Shown here: one piece after another, positions 9,228 through 20,815 of the stretch
Layout: every line of letters starts with the position of its first letter
How positions within the stretch are numbered: the stretch's first letter is position 1
NCBI GenBank assembly: GCA_934095845.1
Contig: CAKOKS010000002.1
Coordinates: forward strand, 103,572-167,571
Source of the DNA: an uncultured Bacilli bacterium
GTDB taxonomy: Bacteria > Bacillota_I > Bacilli_A > RF39 > UBA660
Direction of reading: 5' to 3'
DNA: 64,000 nucleotides
The notes under the pieces: model-generated
The model's input: only the letters and a program-made list of their open reading frames with translations
Databases searched by the model: none
What the model was told of the DNA's origin: nothing
Translations under genes and position numbers: made by a program

Positions 9228-9326
9228 TGTTAATAACTTACAACTTATTAACACTAAAATATTAATAAATAAATGTAAAATTAGTTGAAAATAAAGTGTA
9301 AATGGTAGTTTTCAACAATTTCAACA
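9228..9326. other. oriC: oriC part 2: variant DnaA boxes between dnaA and dnaN
   Basis: TTATTAACA at 9245-9253 (plus) and 9228-9236 (minus), TTTTCAACA at 9309-9317 and ATTTCAACA at 9318-9326. An AT-only stretch with TAA triplets follows (about 9328-9352) and is a candidate unwinding element. This is the second half of a bipartite origin flanking dnaA, as in B. subtilis. Confidence 0.65.
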
Positions 9327-9369
9327 CTAATAATAAAAATAATATATATAAAAGAAAGAAGGAATAAAT

Positions 9370-10491
9370 ATGAAATTTAGAATTAAAAAGAATATTATTT
9401 TAGACCAATTAGTAAATGTAAGTAAGGCTATATCAAGTAGAAATATAATACCTATACTTAATGGTATTAAGTTTGAACTTACTGAAGAAGGATTAACACT
9501 TATGGCAAGTGATACTGATTTAACTATCAGATCATTTATAGAAAAAGATAAAATAGAAAGTATTGAATCTACTGGAACAATTATTATTCAAAGTAAATTC
9601 TTAATAGATATTATTAGAAAAATGCCAAGTGACATTGTAAACTTTGAAGTAATTGATGATTTAAAAATAATGATTTACACTGACAATAGTAAATATAACT
9701 TAAATTGTTTAAATAGTTTAGATTATCCACAAATAGATATAGAAGAAAATGATAATTTTATTACTTTAAAATCAGGAGAGTTGAAAACTTTAATTAAACA
9801 AGTAATATTTGCTATATCAACTCAAGAATCTCGTCCATTACTTACTGGTATTAATATAAAAGTTAATGGTAATGTTTTAGAGGCTATTGCAACAGATTCA
9901 TATAGACTTGCTAAAAAGACAATTATATTAGATGAAAATTATTCTTTACCTGTTGATATAGTTATTCCTGGTAAAAATATTGATAATTTAGATAAAATAT
10001 TAGAAGATAGTGAAGATTTAGTTGAAATCCATATATTTAATAACAAAATTTTATTTAAATATAAAAATGTTGATTTCCAATCAAACTTATTAAATGGTAC
10101 TTATCCAAATACTTCTTCATTTATACCAAATGATTTCATATTTATTATTACAACTAAATTAAATGATTTATTCTCTTCAATAGATCGTGCTGCATTACTA
10201 GCACAAAGTAAAGAAAAAAATATCATAAAAATGGAAACTAAAGAAAATATGTTAGAGATTTCATCATTTGCATCTGAAATTGGTAAAGTTGAAGATTATA
10301 TTAATATAGATAAAAATACTTCTGAAGATATATCAATTTCATTCAGTGCAAAATATATGATGGATGCATTAAAAACATTTGATAGTGAAGATATAACAAT
10401 ATTTATGAATGGAGATTCTAAACCAATTATCTTAAAATCAGCTACTGATGAAACATTAATTCAATTGATTTTACCTATTAAAACTTATTAG
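9370..10491 (+). CDS. dnaN: DNA polymerase III beta sliding clamp
   Basis: 373 residues, full length. It starts MKFRIKKNIILDQLV and ends LPIKTY, close to the usual clamp tail LPVRTY. Three repeated clamp domains of about 120 residues are expected, with ISTQESRPLLTGI at the centre. The ring-shaped dimer tethers polymerase to DNA. AGAAGGA lies upstream of the ATG. Confidence 0.97.
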   Translation: MKFRIKKNIILDQLVNVSKAISSRNIIPILNGIKFELTEEGLTLMASDTDLTIRSFIEKDKIESIESTGTIIIQSKFLIDIIRKMPSDIVNFEVIDDLKIMIYTDNSKYNLNCLNSLDYPQIDIEENDNFITLKSGELKTLIKQVIFAISTQESRPLLTGINIKVNGNVLEAIATDSYRLAKKTIILDENYSLPVDIVIPGKNIDNLDKILEDSEDLVEIHIFNNKILFKYKNVDFQSNLLNGTYPNTSSFIPNDFIFIITTKLNDLFSSIDRAALLAQSKEKNIIKMETKENMLEISSFASEIGKVEDYINIDKNTSEDISISFSAKYMMDALKTFDSEDITIFMNGDSKPIILKSATDETLIQLILPIKTY

Positions 10492-10525
10492 AATATTAGA
10501 AAATTTAACTAATATTCTTTTTTTT
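10491..10525 (+). terminator. Intrinsic terminator after dnaN
   Basis: GAATATTAG (10491-10499) pairs with CTAATATTC (10509-10517), followed by eight T. Confidence 0.85.
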
Positions 10526-10577
10526 GACAAAATTCGTGCTTTTCATCTGTTAGTATACAACCTCACAGGAGGGTTTT

Positions 10578-11033
10578 ATGAAAGAATATATGATTACGGA
10601 TGATACATATGCAATACTTCCAAATGGACCAAAAAAGTCTATTATTATTGAAGAAGAAAATCAATTTTATATAGATAATAGTCCAAGAGTTGTTATTAAG
10701 AAGAATGCTTTAATGTATGGATCAAGTATGGATGGAAGGGTAGAAGGTAGTATTTATTCAATTGGTTCTTCTTACAAGACACCAATAATGCTTAGTGAAA
10801 AGAACTGTTTGCTATTATTTCCAACATCTTCTCCAAGATTAAGGTCTTGTATGTGGATTAATCTCATCAATGTAAAAAATATATTAAAAGATGGTAAAAA
10901 TGGTAATGGAATAGTTGAATTTAAGAATGGAACATTCCTTTATTTAGAAATATCTTTTTATATATTAAATAACCAATATAACAGAGCTTTAAGATTAGCT
11001 CTAATAAGTGGGAAAAATAACTTAATTAAGTAG
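10578..11033 (+). CDS. comK: ComK-family competence transcription factor homologue
   Basis: 151 residues. Relative to B. subtilis ComK the order of conserved blocks is kept: an opening Tyr/Ala-Ile-Leu-Pro segment (TYAILPNG), then MYGSSMDGRVEGS (ComK FGSSYAGRKAGT), then LLFPTSSPRLRSCMWI (ComK FLFPTLSSTRPQCGWI) followed by NVKNI, then VEFKNGTFLYLEIS. ComK activates DNA-uptake genes by binding AT-boxes. The protein is about 40 residues shorter than B. subtilis ComK, lacking the C-terminal part needed for tetramers and MecA control. AGGAGGG precedes the ATG. It stands alone between terminators in the dnaN-recF gap, where most Bacilli have yaaA. The family call is firm; the competence role is inference. 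Confidence 0.75.
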   Translation: MKEYMITDDTYAILPNGPKKSIIIEEENQFYIDNSPRVVIKKNALMYGSSMDGRVEGSIYSIGSSYKTPIMLSEKNCLLLFPTSSPRLRSCMWINLINVKNILKDGKNGNGIVEFKNGTFLYLEISFYILNNQYNRALRLALISGKNNLIK

Positions 11034-11061
11034 ATTTTTCCTTTTTTTGTGTATTAAAATA

Positions 11062-11070
11062 TGATATAAT
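11062..11070 (+). promoter_or_regulatory. Extended -10 promoter for recF-gyrB-gyrA
   Basis: TGATATAAT, an extended -10 element with TATAAT at 11065-11070, lies 65 bases before recF. No good -35 is seen; a T-rich tract stands in its place. Confidence 0.6.
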
Positions 11071-11134
11071 TAATATGTGTATAGGAGTACACAAATATGT
11101 GAAAATCTTTTAAAATTGAAATTAGGGGGTAAAA

Positions 11135-14141
<3,007 letters not shown>

Positions 14142-14151
14142 GAGGTAAGGT

Positions 14152-16596
14152 ATGGATAGAGTTAATCAAAACAATATTGTTACAGAAGTTCAAGAATCAT
14201 TTCTTGATTATTCGATGAGTGTTATAGTTGCCAGAGCTTTACCAGATTTGAGAGATGGTTTGAAGCCAGTTCATAGAAGAATTCTTTATTCAATGTATGA
14301 AAATGGATATACACCAGATAAACAATATCGTAAATGTGCACGTGTTGTTGGTGATGTTATGGGAAAATATCACCCACATGGTGATTCTTCAATTTATGAA
14401 GCAATGGTTAGAATGGCTCAAGATTTTAGTTATAGACATATGCTAATTGATGGACACGGAAACTTTGGTAATATGGATGGTGATGGTGCAGCAGCAATGC
14501 GTTATACCGAATCTAGACTTGCTAAAATCTCGTTGGAATTGCTTCGTGATTTAAACAAAGAAACCGTAAATATGATTCCGAACTTTGAAGAAACTGAAAT
14601 GGAACCTGAAGTTTTACCTTCGAGATTTCCAAATATTTTAGTTAATGGAACTATGGGAATTGCCGTTGGTATGGCAACTAATATTCCTCCACATAATTTA
14701 GGTGAAGTAATTGATGGATGTGTTGCATATATAGATAATCATGAAATAACTATTCCAGAAATTATGGAAAAATTAAAAGGACCAGATTTTCCAACTGGTG
14801 GAATTATTTTAGGTAACAGTGGTATAAAAAAGGCTTATGAAACTGGTAGAGGAACAATTACTATTCGTTGTAAGGCTGAAATTGATGAAAATAATGGAAA
14901 AAATAGAATTGTAATAACTGAACTTCCTTATGGAATTAATACTTTTGATCTTAAAACTAGAATTGGTGAATTAGTTAGAGACAAAGTTTTAGATGGAATT
15001 GCAGATTATCATGATGCAACAAGTCTTGAAAAAGGTGTTAATATAATTATTACCCTTAAAAAAGAGGCAAATCCGCAAGTAGTTTTAAACAATTTGTATA
15101 AACATACTCAATTACAATCTACTTTTGGTATTATTTTCTTAATGATAGATAATGGAACTCCAAAAGTTTTAAACATTAAAGAAATTATTTCTAAGTATAT
15201 TGATTTCCAAAAAGAAGTTATAATTAGAAGAACTAAATTTGATCTTAGAAAAAAAGAAGAAAGAGTTCATATTTTAGAAGGATATAAAATTGCACTTGAT
15301 AATATAGATGAAGTTATAAAAATAATTAAAGAAGCGGAAACTGATGTAATTGCTCGTGAAAAATTGATTAAAATATTTGGATTTGATGAAATTCAAGCAA
15401 ATGCAATTCTAGAATTAAAACTTCGTAGATTAACAGGCCTAGAAAGAGATAAAATAGAAAATGAACTTGCTGATTTAATTGAACAAATTAAAGAATTAAA
15501 AGAAATTTTAGCAAGTGAACAAAAAGTATTAGATATAATCAAGAAGGAATTACTTGAAATCAAAGCTAAATATGCTGATGAAAGAAGAACTAACATTGAT
15601 ATGACTGCAATTGATTATATTGAAGATGAATCTTTAATACCAGAAGAAGATATAATAGTAACTATATCTGATAAGGGTTATATTAAGAGATGCGTTTCTT
15701 CAACATTTAAATCTCAACATAGAGGCGGTGTAGGAATAAAAGGAATGTCTACTAATGAAGAAGATTATGTTAAATATCTAGTTAATGCATCAACTCATGA
15801 CTATATATTATTCTTCACTAATAAAGGTAAAGTTTATAGAATAAAGGGTTATGAAATCCCAGAATATAGTAGACAAGCTAAAGGTTTACCAATTATTAAT
15901 TTACTTCAAATTGAAAAAGATGAAAAAATTAATTCAATTATAAGTATTAGTAATGAAAATGATAACAAATATTTAATTTTTGCTACAAGAGATGGATTAG
16001 TTAAGAAGACTGCAGTAGAAGAATATACAAACATACGTACGAGTGGCAAAATTGCTATCTCACTTAAAGATGGCGATGAGTTAATAGACGTTAAGCTTTC
16101 AGATGGAATTAACAAAGTAATTCTTGGATCAACATCTGGTCGCATGGTTGTATTTAATGAAAATGAGGTTAGACCTATGGGAAGAACTGCCAGTGGAGTT
16201 AAAGGCATTAACCTAGATGGTGGTTATAAATGTACTGGCATGGAAGTTGGTAAGGATGAAGATAACTTATTAATTGTTACAAAATACGGTTATGGAAAGA
16301 AAACATTAATAAGTGAGTATAGAATGACTAAACGTGGTAGCAAAGGAGTAAAGGCATTAAATGTTACTGATAAAAATGGTGAAATGATAGCTCATAAAAT
16401 TGTTAACAATGATAAAGACTTATTAATGATAACTGAATCAGGAATGGCTATTAGAATGGGAATTGATCAAATATCTCAATTAGGTAGAGTAACACAAGGT
16501 GTTAAGTTAATTAACCTTAAAGATAATCAATATGTTTCAACAATAAGTATATTGGATAAAGAAACAGAAGAAAACATTGAAGAAGGAACTGAATAG
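14152..16596 (+). CDS. gyrA: DNA gyrase subunit A
   Basis: 814 residues. The N-terminal region has [17 protein letters not shown]. The catalytic tyrosine lies in [10 protein letters not shown]. The quinolone-determining region reads [12 protein letters not shown], keeping the wild-type serine and acidic residue. The C-terminal beta-pinwheel carries the gyrase box form QRRGGVG as [11 protein letters not shown]. It forms A2B2 gyrase with GyrB and introduces negative supercoils. AGGAGGT precedes the ATG, 10 bases after gyrB. Confidence 0.97.
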   Translation: MDRVNQNNIVTEVQESFLDYSMSVIVARALPDLRDGLKPVHRRILYSMYENGYTPDKQYRKCARVVGDVMGKYHPHGDSSIYEAMVRMAQDFSYRHMLIDGHGNFGNMDGDGAAAMRYTESRLAKISLELLRDLNKETVNMIPNFEETEMEPEVLPSRFPNILVNGTMGIAVGMATNIPPHNLGEVIDGCVAYIDNHEITIPEIMEKLKGPDFPTGGIILGNSGIKKAYETGRGTITIRCKAEIDENNGKNRIVITELPYGINTFDLKTRIGELVRDKVLDGIADYHDATSLEKGVNIIITLKKEANPQVVLNNLYKHTQLQSTFGIIFLMIDNGTPKVLNIKEIISKYIDFQKEVIIRRTKFDLRKKEERVHILEGYKIALDNIDEVIKIIKEAETDVIAREKLIKIFGFDEIQANAILELKLRRLTGLERDKIENELADLIEQIKELKEILASEQKVLDIIKKELLEIKAKYADERRTNIDMTAIDYIEDESLIPEEDIIVTISDKGYIKRCVSSTFKSQHRGGVGIKGMSTNEEDYVKYLVNASTHDYILFFTNKGKVYRIKGYEIPEYSRQAKGLPIINLLQIEKDEKINSIISISNENDNKYLIFATRDGLVKKTAVEEYTNIRTSGKIAISLKDGDELIDVKLSDGINKVILGSTSGRMVVFNENEVRPMGRTASGVKGINLDGGYKCTGMEVGKDEDNLLIVTKYGYGKKTLISEYRMTKRGSKGVKALNVTDKNGEMIAHKIVNNDKDLLMITESGMAIRMGIDQISQLGRVTQGVKLINLKDNQYVSTISILDKETEENIEEGTE

Positions 16597-16612
16597 TTTC
16601 TTCTTTTTATTT
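16579..16612 (+). terminator. Probable terminator at the gyrA end
   Basis: GAAGAA at the 3' end of gyrA can pair with TTCTTC at about 16599-16604, followed by TTTTTATTTG. The stem is imperfect. Confidence 0.45.
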
Positions 16613-16638
16613 GATAGACAAAAATTTAAAATCTGAAG

Positions 16639-16647
16639 TTATCAACA
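16639..16647 (+). promoter_or_regulatory. DnaA box-like site downstream of gyrA
   Basis: TTATCAACA differs from the consensus TTATCCACA by one base. It is the closest match to the consensus that I found. Confidence 0.5.
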
Positions 16648-16702
16648 GTGCAAAAATTTAAAATTTGTATATTAACAAAACAATTGTTATATAATCATCC
16701 AA

Positions 16703-16718
16703 TGTTTCACGTGAAACA
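16703..16718. promoter_or_regulatory. parS site 1
   Basis: Perfect 16-mer; the palindrome extends to 24 bases (16699-16722, CC/GG arms). Confidence 0.95.
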
Positions 16719-16798
16719 TTGGTAAATTGTTTTATATTTTTTAAACAAAAAAACATTAAAAAATGCCATTATAATTTAGTAAAAAAAATAAAACTATA

Positions 16799-16814
16799 TG
16801 TTTCACGTGAAACA
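16799..16814. promoter_or_regulatory. parS site 2
   Basis: Perfect 16-mer; the palindrome extends to 30 bases (16792-16821, left arm AACTATA). Confidence 0.95.
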
Positions 16815-16899
16815 TATAGTTAAAATTATAAAATAACGTATTTTATATGTTAATAATTTGAAAAATAAATATATATTAATAAAATAATATGGATTTTAA

Positions 16900-16915
16900 T
16901 GTTTCACGTGAAACA
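16900..16915. promoter_or_regulatory. parS site 3
   Basis: Perfect 16-mer; the palindrome extends to 30 bases (16893-16922, left arm ATTTTAA). Confidence 0.95.
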
Positions 16916-17006
16916 TTAAAATTAGAAAATAAATAAAAACTAATAAAAAACACTTATAAATAATAGCAAGTAGTGTATTTTAAATGGATTCTAAATAATA
17001 TTGCTA

Positions 17007-17022
17007 TGTTTCACGTGAAACA
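17007..17022. promoter_or_regulatory. parS site 4
   Basis: Perfect 16-mer; arms extend over 17000-17029 with one mismatch, a G (17003) opposite T (17026). Confidence 0.95.
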
Positions 17023-17097
17023 TAGTAATAAATATAAAACATAATATATTAAGTTTTTAAATTTTATATATTTTAAAATGATTTTAATATAAATTAA

Positions 17098-17113
17098 TGT
17101 TTCACGTGAAACA
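17098..17113. promoter_or_regulatory. parS site 5
   Basis: Perfect 16-mer; arms extend over 17090-17121 with one mismatch, T (17095) opposite G (17116). Confidence 0.95.
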
Positions 17114-17211
17114 TTGATTTAAAAGATAAACTATTTAATAAACTTTTACTATAAAATATAAGTATTTATTTATTATTGGTTAAATTAATTAAGTATATAA
17201 TTGTTTTTTAA

Positions 17212-17227
17212 TGTTTCATGTGAAACA
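17212..17227. promoter_or_regulatory. parS site 6 (variant)
   Basis: TGTTTCATGTGAAACA: the central CG is TG, a one-base variant. Arms extend over about 17203-17236 with one further mismatch, T (17206) opposite G (17233). Confidence 0.85.
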
Positions 17228-17319
17228 TTAAAGAACATTGCCTTGAACCAAGATAAGGATAACAATAATAATAAAGTCCGTTATTAAAATAAATAATTGT
17301 TAAAAAATTATATAGTCAA

Positions 17320-17335
17320 TGTTTCACGTGAAACA
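17320..17335. promoter_or_regulatory. parS site 7
   Basis: Perfect 16-mer in the longest perfect palindrome, 34 bases (17311-17344, left arm TATAGTCAA). Confidence 0.95.
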
Positions 17336-17408
17336 TTGACTATAACTAATAAATAAATTAAGATATGTTTTAAAATATTTAGAATTAATAAAAAAAGTTT
17401 CATCTTGA

Positions 17409-17424
17409 TGTTTCACGTGAAACA
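17409..17424. promoter_or_regulatory. parS site 8
   Basis: Perfect 16-mer; arms extend over 17401-17432 with three mismatches (two G-T, one C-A). Confidence 0.93.
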
Positions 17425-17508
17425 TTGAAATGTTATATAAGCAGATAATTAAAATCTGTAAAATTGGTTATAACAAATTTTAAATGTTTGTAAATTGCTT
17501 AAAATGTG

Positions 17509-17537
17509 TTGAGTAACAATTCATAATCTGCTATAAT
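17509..17537 (+). promoter_or_regulatory. ffs promoter
   Basis: TTGAGT (17509-17514), 17 bases, TATAAT (17532-17537). It ends 6 bases before the predicted 5' end of the SRP RNA. Confidence 0.85.
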
Positions 17538-17543
17538 TAACTT

Positions 17544-17621
17544 GCACAACAATTATGTTAGAACCTGGTCAGAGTAGGAATACAGCAGCCATAATAGCCT
17601 CTAATTGTGTGTGCTTTTTTT
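17544..17621 (+). ncRNA. ffs: Signal recognition particle RNA, small 4.5S type
   Basis: GCACAACAATTA at the 5' end pairs with TAATTGTGTGTGC at the 3' end. The apical domain has the conserved GGTCAGA, GGAATACAGCAGCC core that binds Ffh. The transcript is about 70 nt plus a T-run terminator (17615-17621), so it is the short form without an Alu domain. Position between gyrA/tadA and dnaX is the usual one in Firmicutes. Confidence 0.92.
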
Positions 17622-17642
17622 ATATATGAATATGGAGGAAAC

Positions 17643-18056
17643 ATGGTAGAAGAATTAATTAAAGAATCTTTAAAAACAAAAAAATATAAAGATATTCCAG
17701 TAGCAGCAATAATTGTCAAAGATGGTAAAATTATTTCTAAAGCTCATAATGATAGAATAAAAAAAAATTTAACAATTAACCATGCAGAAATAAGTGCTAT
17801 ATCAAAAGCAAATAAGAAATTAAAAGATTTTCGTTTATTTGACTGTGATCTATATGTTACTTTAGAACCATGTGAAATGTGTATGACAGTTATAAAAGAA
17901 GCACGCATTAAAAATGTATACTATTTAATACCAAGAAATGAAAATAAAAAGCAATTTAGTAAAACAAACATTTGTTTGATTAATGCTGATATAGATAAAG
18001 TTAATAAATATAAAGAAATGTTGACACAATTTTTTAAAGATAATTGTAACAGGTAA
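17643..18056 (+). CDS. tadA: tRNA adenosine-34 deaminase TadA
   Basis: 137 residues. Zinc-site motifs HAEI (with the proton-shuttling Glu) and PCEMC identify the cytidine/adenosine deaminase fold; the neighbours ffs and dnaX point to TadA, which makes inosine 34 in tRNA-Arg(ACG). TatGGAGG precedes the ATG at 17643; the frame extends upstream into the ffs terminator, but no ribosome binding site lies there. A related nucleotide deaminase is the only alternative. Confidence 0.9.
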   Translation: MVEELIKESLKTKKYKDIPVAAIIVKDGKIISKAHNDRIKKNLTINHAEISAISKANKKLKDFRLFDCDLYVTLEPCEMCMTVIKEARIKNVYYLIPRNENKKQFSKTNICLINADIDKVNKYKEMLTQFFKDNCNR

Positions 18057-18064
18057 GCCTAATA

Positions 18065-18073
18065 TGATATAAT
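18065..18073 (+). promoter_or_regulatory. Extended -10 promoter before dnaX
   Basis: TGATATAAT with TATAAT at 18068-18073, overlapping the space after tadA. A weak -35, TTGTAA, is at 18044-18049. Confidence 0.55.
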
Positions 18074-18090
18074 TTACCTAGGTGAATCTT

Positions 18091-19674
18091 ATGGACTACA
18101 AGGTTTTATACAGAAAATATAGACCAAGTGATTTTAATCATTTGGTTGGACAAAATTCTATAAAAAAAATATTGGTTAATTCTATTATAAATGATAAAAT
18201 TGCACATGCATATATCTTTACTGGACCTAGAGGAACAGGAAAAACAAGCACAGCTAAAATATTTGCTCGTGCTTTAAACTGTTTAAATCCGAAAGATGGA
18301 ATATCATGCGGAGAATGTGAAAATTGTAAAAATGTTAATCAAAACCCAGATATAATAGAACTTGATGCCGCTAGTAATAATAGTGTTGATGATATAAGAA
18401 ATATTGTTGATTCAGTAAATATTGCTCCTACTAATAGTAAATACAAAATATACATTATTGATGAAGTTCATATGTTATCAACAAGTGCTTGGAATGCTTT
18501 TTTAAAAACTCTTGAGGAACCTCCTCATAATGTTATATTTATTTTAGCAACAACGGAAATTCAAAAAGTTCCTATAACTGTTTTATCTAGATGTCAACGA
18601 TTTGATTTTCAAAGAATTGATAGAAATGAAATTAAGGAACATCTTAATAATATTTGCAAAGAAGAAAACATAAAATGTTCTGAAGAAGCTTTAACGGAAA
18701 TAGCTTTTTTATCAGATGGTTGTATGCGTGATGCTTTAAGTATATTAGATCAACTATCTAAGATAAGTGATGAAATTACTATAGATATAATTAAAGAAAA
18801 TTATGGAACTATAACTGATGATGATATAGAAAAAATATATGTTTCTATATTACATAATGATTTAGATAATTTGCTTATAAAACTGAACGAAATTAAGATG
18901 AGTGGAATAGATATTAAACTATTACTAGATAAAATGATTGAATATTTTTTAAATAAGGCAATTAGCTTTAAACAAAAAGGAGTAAGTAATAATGCCTTTA
19001 AACAATTAAGAAAAATAATTAATTCATTAAACGAGTTACTTGGAAAAATAAATAGTAACTCAAATGGTTTCTTAATGTTGGAACTTGAATTAATATCTTT
19101 TATTAATGATGATGAAGTTAATTTAAGTAGTCGAGATATTAATCAAATTATTTCCCGGGAAATAATTTCAAAAGACATGAAAGTTGACGTAAATAATATG
19201 TTAACCAGTAATGATTCTGGTTACTATAAGGTAGATAAAGAGTTTATTGATGTTAGAACTAATAATGTTTTAGTAAATGCAAGTAAAGAAAATAAAATAG
19301 CATTTATCGAACTTTGGAAAAATTTTTATAATTACTTAGAAAATAATGATGAGAAAGAATTTAGAAATATAGTGAAAAATTCGATACCTCAAATTGTATC
19401 AAATTCTTATGCTTTATTAGTTACAAAAAGCGAGAGTTCAAAACTTATTGGTAATAAAAAATTACATGAACTAGAAATACTATTTAAAAAAGTTAATGAT
19501 AAAGAATATAAATTCATATTTTTAAATGAACAAGAATGGAAAAAGTTTTTAACAACATACGATAAAGAAAAAAAATATGAAATAATAGATGAATCGGGAT
19601 TCATTAATAAAGATGATAATTCGTGCCAACTTGCAGAAAGCATATTTGGCACAAATAATGTGAATATGGAATAG
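18091..19674 (+). CDS. dnaX: DNA polymerase III subunits gamma/tau
   Basis: 527 residues. The start gives MDYKVLYRKYRPSDFNHLVG, the canonical opening. Walker A is GPRGTGKTSTAK, a four-cysteine zinc module is CGECENC, and IIDEVHMLS and EEPP follow. It is the clamp-loader motor. The start ATG 18091 has AGGTGA upstream; an in-frame GTG at 18082 is part of that site. The gene contains a perfect Noc-binding palindrome at 19150-19163. Confidence 0.96.
   Translation: MDYKVLYRKYRPSDFNHLVGQNSIKKILVNSIINDKIAHAYIFTGPRGTGKTSTAKIFARALNCLNPKDGISCGECENCKNVNQNPDIIELDAASNNSVDDIRNIVDSVNIAPTNSKYKIYIIDEVHMLSTSAWNAFLKTLEEPPHNVIFILATTEIQKVPITVLSRCQRFDFQRIDRNEIKEHLNNICKEENIKCSEEALTEIAFLSDGCMRDALSILDQLSKISDEITIDIIKENYGTITDDDIEKIYVSILHNDLDNLLIKLNEIKMSGIDIKLLLDKMIEYFLNKAISFKQKGVSNNAFKQLRKIINSLNELLGKINSNSNGFLMLELELISFINDDEVNLSSRDINQIISREIISKDMKVDVNNMLTSNDSGYYKVDKEFIDVRTNNVLVNASKENKIAFIELWKNFYNYLENNDEKEFRNIVKNSIPQIVSNSYALLVTKSESSKLIGNKKLHELEILFKKVNDKEYKFIFLNEQEWKKFLTTYDKEKKYEIIDESGFINKDDNSCQLAESIFGTNNVNME
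19145..19168. promoter_or_regulatory. Noc-binding site (NBS) inside dnaX
   Basis: The core 19150-19163 is ATTTCCCGGGAAAT, exactly the NBS consensus of B. subtilis Noc, and flanking bases extend it to a 24-base palindrome. It is read in frame as Ile-Ser-Arg-Glu-Ile with a CGG arginine codon, rare in this AT-rich sequence. Confidence 0.85.
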
Positions 19675-19685
19675 GAGAGATAAAT

Positions 19686-19985
19686 ATGAATATGAATAAT
19701 TTAATGGCACAAGCTCAAAGAATGCAAAAAGATATAGAAAGAAAGCAACAAGAAATATATGGAACAGAATACACTGGTTCATCTGAATTAGTTGATGTAA
19801 TATTAACTGGTGATAAAAAATTAAAAAGTGTAAAATTTAAAAAGATGGAAAATTTTGATGCAGATGATCTTGATATTTTAGAAGATATGGTTAAAATTGC
19901 ATTTAATGATGCAGTTACAAAGATTGAACGTGATATTGAATCTAAACTTGGAATGTATGGTAAACAACTAGGTGGATTGATTTAA
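19686..19985 (+). CDS. ebfC: Nucleoid-associated protein, YbaB/EbfC family
   Basis: 99 residues. It starts MNMNNLMAQAQRMQKDIERKQ and contains VKIAFNDA, typical of the family that binds DNA as a tweezer-like dimer. It lies between dnaX and recR, the conserved dnaX-yaaK-recR order. TAGGAGAG precedes the ATG. Confidence 0.94.
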   Translation: MNMNNLMAQAQRMQKDIERKQQEIYGTEYTGSSELVDVILTGDKKLKSVKFKKMENFDADDLDILEDMVKIAFNDAVTKIERDIESKLGMYGKQLGGLI

Positions 19986-19986
19986 T

Positions 19987-20583
19987 ATGTATCCAAGCAG
20001 TTTAAATAATGTAATAAATTCATTTAAAAAATTACCAGGAGTGGGAGACAAAAGTGCAGAGAGAAATGCATTAGCTCTAATTGAATTAAGTGATGAAGAT
20101 ATTGATAATTTTGTTGAAGCAATAAAAGATTGTAAAAATAAATTACATAGATGTAAAATTTGTGGACACTTAACAGATTCTGAAATTTGTTATATTTGTG
20201 AAAATGAACATAGAAGAAATGATTTAATATGTGTAGTAGAAGATTATAAAAGTGTTTTTATGTTTGAAAAGTCTGGAACCTTTAATGGAAAATATCATGT
20301 ACTTAATGGACTTATATCTCCTATGGATGGTATTTATCCAGAAGATATTAATTTATCTAGTTTAGTTAGTAGATTAGATGGTGTTGAAAATGCGGAGGTT
20401 ATTGTAGCTTTAAAATCTTCAATTGAAGGAAAGACTACAACATTATATATTAAAAAAATATTAGAAGATAAAAATATAAAAGTTACAAGATTATCGTATG
20501 GTATTCCAATGGGAGTTGAAATTGATTATTTAGACTCCTTAACTTTAGATCAAGCATTATTAGATAGAAAAGAAATATCATAA
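19987..20583 (+). CDS. recR: Recombination mediator RecR
   Basis: 198 residues. An N-terminal helix-hairpin-helix (FKKLPGVGDKSAER), the four-cysteine zinc finger CKICGHLTDSEICYIC, a TOPRIM domain starting ICVVEDYKS, and the conserved tail VTRLSYGIPMGVEIDY. It works with RecF and RecO. It starts one base after the ebfC stop, with the ribosome binding site inside ebfC. Confidence 0.96.
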   Translation: MYPSSLNNVINSFKKLPGVGDKSAERNALALIELSDEDIDNFVEAIKDCKNKLHRCKICGHLTDSEICYICENEHRRNDLICVVEDYKSVFMFEKSGTFNGKYHVLNGLISPMDGIYPEDINLSSLVSRLDGVENAEVIVALKSSIEGKTTTLYIKKILEDKNIKVTRLSYGIPMGVEIDYLDSLTLDQALLDRKEIS

Positions 20584-20622
20584 AGAAATAATATTTTAAA
20601 TATATTGTAATATGGTGATTAC

Positions 20623-20811
20623 ATGAATAAAATAAAAAAAATGTTAAAAAACGTTTTGTTTTCAACAATTACAATTTATAGTTTAAATATAATTTTAGTA
20701 AAACTTGGTTATTATGTTCCAATAAATTATTTTAGTTTAATAGTAACTTCGATACTAGGTTTTCCTGGTTTAATAATTTATGGAATATTAGCATATAAAT
20801 TTTTTTGGTGA
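20623..20811 (+). CDS. bofA: BofA-like pro-sigma-K processing inhibitor
   Basis: 62 residues with two hydrophobic segments. The C-terminal part INYFSLIVTSILGFPGLI has the Gly-Phe/Leu-Pro-Gly core that marks BofA. In Bacillus, BofA holds the SpoIVFB protease inactive in the outer forespore membrane, and bofA follows recR as here. GGTGAT precedes the ATG. Short length limits certainty, but synteny agrees. Confidence 0.75.
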   Translation: MNKIKKMLKNVLFSTITIYSLNIILVKLGYYVPINYFSLIVTSILGFPGLIIYGILAYKFFW

Positions 20812-20815
20812 TGAT

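Larger units (their letters stand above)
16699..17432. repeat. parS: parS array: eight centromere-like palindromes in a 0.73-kb gene-free stretch
   Basis: The 947-base gap between gyrA and ffs holds eight copies of the 16-mer TGTTTCACGTGAAACA, the Spo0J/ParB binding site. Seven are perfect and one differs at one base. Start-to-start spacing is 96, 101, 107, 91, 114, 108 and 89 bases. The flanks of each site extend its palindrome with a different sequence each time. The spacers are AT-rich and show no gene. The array lies about 9 kb from dnaA, where ParB would seed a partition complex for origin segregation. Confidence 0.95.

Noticed and set aside
15393..16208. Minus-strand open frames inside gyrA
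   Set aside because: They lie wholly inside a conserved gene, lack ribosome binding sites and show no domain; shadows of gyrA.
16699..17432. CRISPR array
   Set aside because: Repeats are 16-base perfect palindromes with 73-98 base gaps of differing length, match parS exactly, and no cas gene is near.
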